Shown one piece after another: positions 59,635 to 64,000 of a stretch of DNA of 64,000 bases. The position numbers were made by a program, and so were the translations under genes. The stretch is from positions 62,001 through 126,000 of the forward strand of contig DASVQQ010000039.1 of NCBI GenBank assembly GCA_036389035.1. Direction: 5' to 3'. Position 1 is the first letter of the stretch, and each line of letters begins with the position of its first letter. This DNA comes from Jatrophihabitans sp. (GTDB taxonomy: Bacteria; Actinomycetota; Actinomycetes; Mycobacteriales; Jatrophihabitantaceae). The notes beneath the pieces were generated by a model. That model made no database searches. It saw nothing but the letters and a program-made list of their open reading frames with translations, and was not told the origin of the DNA.

Positions 59635-61017
59635 GTGTCACAAGCCGTCCTCGCCGCCACCAGTTACGTGCCGTTCGACCTCGAGAACCTCAGCGGGGGC
59701 GACACGGCGTGGGTACTGGCCTCGGCATCCCTCGTCCTGCTCATGACCCCGGCGCTGGCGTTCTTCTACGGCGGCATGGTCCGCGCCAAGCACACCCTTG
59801 CCATGCTGATGCAGAACTTCGCCGCGATGGCGATCGTCAGCGTCACCTGGGTTGTCATCGGTTTCACCCTGGCCTTCGGCGGCACCGGTCGTTACATCGG
59901 TGACCTGCACTTTCTGTTCATGCGCAACATCACCGACGTGGTGCCGGCCCTGGGCGAGGCCCAGACCATGCCGACCATGGTCTTCGTCGCCTTCCAGCTG
60001 ACGTTCGCGATCATCACCCCGGCCCTGATCACCGGCGCCACGGCCGACCGCTGGAAGTTCGGCGCCTTCGTCGCCTTCGTCTCGGCCTGGTCGATCCTGA
60101 TCTATGCCCCGGTCGCGCACTGGGTCTTCAACGGCTACGGCTTTCTCAACCAGTCCATGCAGTCAGCGGGCAAGTTCTTCGCCCAGGACTTCGCCGGCGG
60201 CACGGTGGTGCACATCAACGCCGGCGCGGCCGGCCTGGCCGTGGCCTTGGTGCTGGGCAAGCGCCGCGGCTGGCCCCGGGAGAACATGCGCGGTCACAAC
60301 ATCCCGTTCGTGATGCTCGGCGCCGGCCTGCTGTGGTTCGGCTGGTTCGGCTTCAACGCGGGCTCCGCGCTGGCAGCCAACGGCCTAGCCGGCATGGCCT
60401 GGGTCAACACCAACACCGCCGCCGCGACCGCGATGCTGGGCTGGTTGATCGTGGAGAAACTGCGCTACGGCAAGCCAACCGCCCTGGGCGCGGCCTCCGG
60501 CGTAGTGGCCGGGCTGGTGGCGATCACGCCGTGCGCCGGTTTCGTCAGCGTCAGCGGCGCGCTGATCATCGGCCTGCTCGCCGGCGCCGGTTGCGCCTTC
60601 GCGATCAGCCTGAAGAACCGGCTCGGCTACGACGACTCGCTCGACGTCGTCGGCGTGCACTTCGTCGGCGGCTGGATCGGCACCCTGGCGCTCGGCTTCC
60701 TCTCCACCGACGTCACCAACCCGCTGGCCAACAACGGCATCCTCTACGGCGGCGGCGGCCAGTACGGCGGCTGGAACCTGCTGCTGCACCAGGCCGAGGC
60801 GGCTGGCGTGGTCACGGTGTTCTCCTTCGTGGGCACCTACATCATCGTCAAGGTCATCGGCCTGGTGATGCGCAACCGGGTCACCGAAGAGGAAGAGATC
60901 GCCGGTCTGGACCAGTCCGTGCACGGTGAGACCGCCTATGACTTCGGTACGCTGACCGGCTCCGGCGGCGGGCACTTCGCCCCGTCGGCGCTTACCAAAG
61001 AGAGGGTGCAGGCATGA
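59635..61017 (+). CDS. amtB: Ammonium transporter
   Basis: The 460-residue Amt/Mep/Rh channel has about 11 hydrophobic helices. Signature regions are ALAFFYGGMVRAKH (about 41-54), the first pore His in INAGAAGLA-region helix, GFNAGSALAANG and the second pore His in VGVHFVGGWIGTLALG. It imports ammonium under nitrogen limitation and is blocked by the PII protein encoded next. The GTG start follows GGAG. The stop overlaps glnB as ATGA. Confidence 0.96.
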   Translation: MSQAVLAATSYVPFDLENLSGGDTAWVLASASLVLLMTPALAFFYGGMVRAKHTLAMLMQNFAAMAIVSVTWVVIGFTLAFGGTGRYIGDLHFLFMRNITDVVPALGEAQTMPTMVFVAFQLTFAIITPALITGATADRWKFGAFVAFVSAWSILIYAPVAHWVFNGYGFLNQSMQSAGKFFAQDFAGGTVVHINAGAAGLAVALVLGKRRGWPRENMRGHNIPFVMLGAGLLWFGWFGFNAGSALAANGLAGMAWVNTNTAAATAMLGWLIVEKLRYGKPTALGAASGVVAGLVAITPCAGFVSVSGALIIGLLAGAGCAFAISLKNRLGYDDSLDVVGVHFVGGWIGTLALGFLSTDVTNPLANNGILYGGGGQYGGWNLLLHQAEAAGVVTVFSFVGTYIIVKVIGLVMRNRVTEEEEIAGLDQSVHGETAYDFGTLTGSGGGHFAPSALTKERVQA

Positions 61018-61346
61018 AGCTGGTGACCGCGATCATCAAGCCCTTCAAGTTGGAAGAGGTCAAGCTCGCCCTGGAGAACCTGGGCATCCAGGGCCTGACC
61101 GTCAGCGAGGTCTCCGGCTTCGGCCGCCAGCGCGGGCACACCGAGGTCTACCGGGGCGCGGAGTACACCGTCGACCTGGTGCCCAAGGTGCGGGTCGAGG
61201 TGCTGGTGCACGACGCCGACAAGGTGGTCCAGGCGATGGTGGAGGCCGCCCGGACCGGCAAGATCGGCGACGGCAAGGTCTGGGTGACCGAGGTCGAGAC
61301 CGTGGTGCGGGTGCGCACCGGCGAACGGGATGACGACGCCCTCTGA
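61014..61346 (+). CDS. glnB: Nitrogen regulatory protein PII
   Basis: The 110-residue trimeric PII signal protein starts MKLVTAIIKPFKLEEVK, carries the T loop GRQRGHTEVYRGAEYTVDLVPK (shown in part: RQRGHTEVYRGAEYTVD) with Tyr51, the residue adenylylated or uridylylated by GlnD, and ends GKIGDGKVWVTEVE for nucleotide binding. It senses 2-oxoglutarate and ATP/ADP and controls AmtB. It overlaps amtB by 4 bp and glnD by 17 bp. In actinobacteria with this operon the protein is usually called GlnK. Confidence 0.97.
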   Translation: MKLVTAIIKPFKLEEVKLALENLGIQGLTVSEVSGFGRQRGHTEVYRGAEYTVDLVPKVRVEVLVHDADKVVQAMVEAARTGKIGDGKVWVTEVETVVRVRTGERDDDAL

Positions 61347-63690
61347 GCGCTCCGCCGAAGCGGTGCGGTCCATCAGGTCTGACCGGGCGCGGTTGCTGGC
61401 CCGGACCGACCTGGTGGGGTCGGAGCTGCGAGCCGGCCTGACCGCGATGTTCGACTCGTGGCTGGCCGGGCTGCTGCCCCCGGCGCCCGGGGTCGCGTTG
61501 CTGGCGGTCGGCGGCCTGGGACGCCGGGAACCCACCCCGTACGGCGATCTGGACCTGGTGCTGCTGCACGACGGCAAGGCTCTGGGCGCCGCGGAGACGG
61601 CCTCGGTCGCGGACTCGCTGTGGTACCCGATCTGGGACGCCGGGATGGGCCTGGACCACTCGGTGCGGACCCCGCAGCAGGCGCTCGCGGTAGCCGCCGA
61701 GGACCTCAAGGCACTGCTGGGAATGCTCGACGCCCGGCATATCGCCGGTGACCCGGCGCTGACCGGGCTGGTCCGCGAGCAGGCGATCAGCCGGTGGCGG
61801 CGCGGGGCGCAGGAGAAGGCGCCGCAGTTGCGAGAGCTGGCCCGCGGCCGGTGGAACAGTCGCGGGGACGCCTCCTTCCTGCTGGAGCCCGATCTCAAGG
61901 ACTGCCAGGGCGGGTTGCGCGATTGGGTGGGACTGCGCGCGCTCGCCTCGGCCCAACTGCTGGACCTGACGCCGGCCGTGCAGCAGGCCGCCACGGTGCT
62001 GCTGGACGTGCGCGGCGAGCTGCACCGGCTGGCCGGCCGGCCGGCCGACGTGCTGCGGGCCCAGGACCGCGAGTCGGTGGCCCGGGCGCTGGGCCTGCCC
62101 GGGCCGGACGAGGTGTTGCGGGCGGTGCACGAGGCGGCCCGGACGCTGGCCTACGCCACCGACGCGGCCTGGCGCCGGGTGGCTGGCGCCGAGCGCCCGG
62201 CGCCCAGGTCGTTGCTGAGCCGGTTGCGCCCGGCGGTTGCGACCGGCCGGAGTCCTGGCGCGGCGGCCGCCCGGGTGCCGCTGGCCAAGGACGTGGTGGC
62301 CCAGGCCGGCGAGGTGGTGCTGGCCCGCGACGCCGACCCGTGGGCCGATCCGGTGCTGACCCTGCGGGTGGCCCGGGCGGCAGCGTCCGCGGACCTGCCG
62401 ATCTCGGCCTACGCCCTGAGCCGGCTGGTCACCGAGGGCGCCCCGCTGCCCGAGCCGTGGCCGGCCGCGGCCCGCGAGGAGTTCGTCGCGCTGCTGGGAG
62501 CCGGCGCCCGGGCAGTGCCGGCGTTGGAGGCGCTGGACCAGCACGGCCTGCTGAGCCGGTTGCTGCCGGAGTGGGAACAGGTCCGGTTCAAGGCCCAGCA
62601 CAACCCGGTGCACCTGTTCACCGTCGACCGGCACCTGATCGAGACGGCCGTCCGGGCCGGGGCGCTGGCATCCGAGGTGGCCCGTCCGGACCTGCTGCTG
62701 GTGGGCGCGCTGCTGCACGACATCGGCAAGGGCTACCCGGGGGACCACTCGGTGACCGGCGCGGCGCTGGCCGGGCGGATGGCGAGCAGGATGGGTTTCT
62801 CGGCCGCGGACGCCGCCACCGTGGCGAGCCTGGCCCGGCACCACCTGCTGCTGCCCGACACCGCCACCCGGCGCGATCTGGAGGACCCCTCGACCGTGGC
62901 GCTGGTGGTGTCGGCGATCGACGGCTCGGCCGAGCTGCTGGAACTGCTGCACCACCTGACGATCGCCGACGCCGCGGCCACCGGGCCGGCGGCCTGGAGT
63001 GACTGGAAGGCCTCGCTGGTCAGCCAGCTGGTCCACCGCGTCGCCGGGGTGCTCGGCGGCGACCGGCTGCCGGCTGCGCGACCACCGTCCGAGGCGGTGC
63101 TGCGGCTGGCCCGCGGCGGCGGGATCGAGGTGGTGATCGAGGGCGCTGACGTGCTGATGGCCGCGCCGGATGCCACCGGGCTGCTGTCCAGCGCGTCCGG
63201 GCTGCTGGCGCTGCACTCCCTGGACGTGCAGGCCGCCGACGTGCGCACGGTGGGCACGATGGCGGTCAACCGGTTCACGGTCTCGCCCCGGTTCGGTGAG
63301 CTGCCCGACCCGGCGCTGCTCAACGCCGACCTGCGCCGGATCCTGGCCGGCACGCTCGCGCTGGATGAGCGGTTGCGCGCCAAGGAACGGTCCTACCGGC
63401 TTTCCGGGGACTCCGGGCAACTGGCTCAGCCGCCCCGGCTGCTGTGGTTCGACGACGAGGCCACCGACGCCACCGTGCTGGAGGTCCGGACCCGCGATGG
63501 GATCGGCCTGCTGCACCGGCTGACCGCCGCGTTGGAGAGTGCCGGGGCCGACATCCGCTCGGCGCGCATCTCATCGCTGGGGGCGCACGTGGTCGACGCC
63601 TTCTACCTCACCGACGCCGACGGCAAGCCGCTGTCCGAGGCGCACCGGGAGCGGGTCGAACTTGGGCTGGTCCGGGCGTTGGCCGGCTGA
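61330..63690 (+). CDS. glnD: PII nucleotidyltransferase / nucleotidyl-removing enzyme
   Basis: The 786-residue bifunctional enzyme has a nucleotidyltransferase domain with GGLGRREPTPYGDLDLVLLH (about 60-79; the GS/D-x-D acidic pair), a GlnD-type helical domain with LEPDLKDCQGGLRD, an HD phosphohydrolase domain with LLHDIGKGYPGDHS (about 460-473), and one clear C-terminal ACT domain (about 713-785) plus a weaker one before it. In actinobacteria it adenylylates PII rather than uridylylating it (Streptomyces, Corynebacterium). It is the last gene of the amtB-glnB-glnD operon. Confidence 0.95.
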   Translation: MTTPSERSAEAVRSIRSDRARLLARTDLVGSELRAGLTAMFDSWLAGLLPPAPGVALLAVGGLGRREPTPYGDLDLVLLHDGKALGAAETASVADSLWYPIWDAGMGLDHSVRTPQQALAVAAEDLKALLGMLDARHIAGDPALTGLVREQAISRWRRGAQEKAPQLRELARGRWNSRGDASFLLEPDLKDCQGGLRDWVGLRALASAQLLDLTPAVQQAATVLLDVRGELHRLAGRPADVLRAQDRESVARALGLPGPDEVLRAVHEAARTLAYATDAAWRRVAGAERPAPRSLLSRLRPAVATGRSPGAAAARVPLAKDVVAQAGEVVLARDADPWADPVLTLRVARAAASADLPISAYALSRLVTEGAPLPEPWPAAAREEFVALLGAGARAVPALEALDQHGLLSRLLPEWEQVRFKAQHNPVHLFTVDRHLIETAVRAGALASEVARPDLLLVGALLHDIGKGYPGDHSVTGAALAGRMASRMGFSAADAATVASLARHHLLLPDTATRRDLEDPSTVALVVSAIDGSAELLELLHHLTIADAAATGPAAWSDWKASLVSQLVHRVAGVLGGDRLPAARPPSEAVLRLARGGGIEVVIEGADVLMAAPDATGLLSSASGLLALHSLDVQAADVRTVGTMAVNRFTVSPRFGELPDPALLNADLRRILAGTLALDERLRAKERSYRLSGDSGQLAQPPRLLWFDDEATDATVLEVRTRDGIGLLHRLTAALESAGADIRSARISSLGAHVVDAFYLTDADGKPLSEAHRERVELGLVRALAG

Positions 63691-63713
63691 TCGGGTTAAT
63701 TCTGCGCGCCGGC

Positions 63714-64000
63714 CTAGCTCGCGAGCTGCGCCGCGTGGGCGCAGAACGTCTGCCACATCTGCGCCGCTCGGGGGCTGAGCGCCCGGGCGCGCAGGGACGA
63801 GTGCACCAGCCCCTCACCCAGGAAGAGCTCGACCTCGGTGCCGTGTTGTCGTAGCCGTTCGGCGTACAGCCGGGCGTCCACGAGCAGCGAGTCCAGGTCG
63901 TTGCCCACGACGTATGCCGGCGGCAGGTCATGGAACTTCCCGTCGATGAGGGGGGAGACATAGGGGTGGCGGGCCTGCTCCGGATCGGGGCAGTAACACG
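63714..64000 (-). CDS. Alpha/beta hydrolase (fold-3 esterase type), C-terminal part only
   Basis: The last 95 codons of a minus-strand gene run in from the right edge. PDPEQARHPYVSPLIDG and PPAYVVGNDLDSLLVDARLYAERLR are the typical C-terminal half of hormone-sensitive-lipase-like esterases, with the catalytic Asp in NDLDSLL and the His in GLVHSS. The nucleophile Ser region and the start lie outside the window. It is convergent with glnD. Confidence 0.8.
   Translation of the reverse strand, partial: CYCPDPEQARHPYVSPLIDGKFHDLPPAYVVGNDLDSLLVDARLYAERLRQHGTEVELFLGEGLVHSSLRARALSPRAAQMWQTFCAHAAQLAS

Overview
The window is high-GC, densely coding DNA with GTG and TTG starts, many 4-bp ATGA/GTGA gene overlaps and -10 boxes placed 6-8 nt before start codons (leaderless mRNAs). 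Gene content and order (cimA beside ilvBNC-leuB, an NdgR-type regulator facing leuCD, HU with a Lys/Ala tail, mutT1-ppk, cofC, DUF3515, sepIVA-like gene, rpmF-rnc-mutM-acyP-smc-ftsY, amtB-glnB-glnD, a 13E12/HNH gene) point to a free-living actinobacterium (Actinomycetota). I would guess a frankialean-type lineage, but the genus cannot be read from the sequence.

Layout. 1-333: truncated membrane-anchored protein. 540-6998: branched-chain amino-acid cluster ilvB-ilvN-ilvC-leuB-cimA behind a leader-peptide attenuator, with a MIRU-like element in the ilvB/ilvN junction. 7005-13021: accessory stretch with an HNH/DUF222 gene, a Zn-alcohol dehydrogenase with a divergent XRE regulator, a frameshifted ATP-binding protein, gene debris including an HNH fragment, small membrane proteins and a FAH-family hydrolase. 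13130-13336: tRNA-Gln and tRNA-Glu. 13470-18142: secreted putative peptidase, flavin reductase, Gfo/Idh oxidoreductase, adenylate kinase and a small stress-type set (csbD, GlsB-like). 18243-21992: ndgR-like regulator, leuCD and HU. 22069-33012: mutT1-ppk, cofC, plsC-gpsA-ddl, DUF3515, Lrp-type RAM protein, thiL, rpmB, fakA-like. 33045-47315: recG, rsmD-coaD-sepIVA, DUF177-rpmF-rnc-mutM-acyP, smc-ftsY. 47391-49706: tdh-kbl (threonine to glycine). 56459-63690: glyoxalase-like protein, frameshifted pepN, and the nitrogen operon amtB-glnB-glnD. The right edge cuts an alpha/beta hydrolase.

The outstanding region is 49949-56419, a four-gene operon whose genes are joined by 4-bp overlaps. It encodes two large paralogous proteins of unknown family with Nif11-like segments, one carrying a 74-residue almost perfect Asp-Val/Asp-Ile dipeptide repeat. 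Next comes a 747-residue protein whose N-terminal half is recognisably a borosin (omphalotin OphMA-type) peptide backbone N-methyltransferase with its catalytic Tyr/Tyr/Arg/Tyr set. Last is a 2-oxoglutarate/Fe(II) oxygenase. I read it as a borosin-like RiPP or protein-modification system with unusually large putative substrates. The methyltransferase assignment rests on visible motifs. The substrate assignment and any product are inference.

A second theme is frequent short tandem duplications (11-22 bp units, 2-4 copies) at gene ends and in spacers. Two genes (the 10577 ATP-binding protein and pepN) appear frameshifted.
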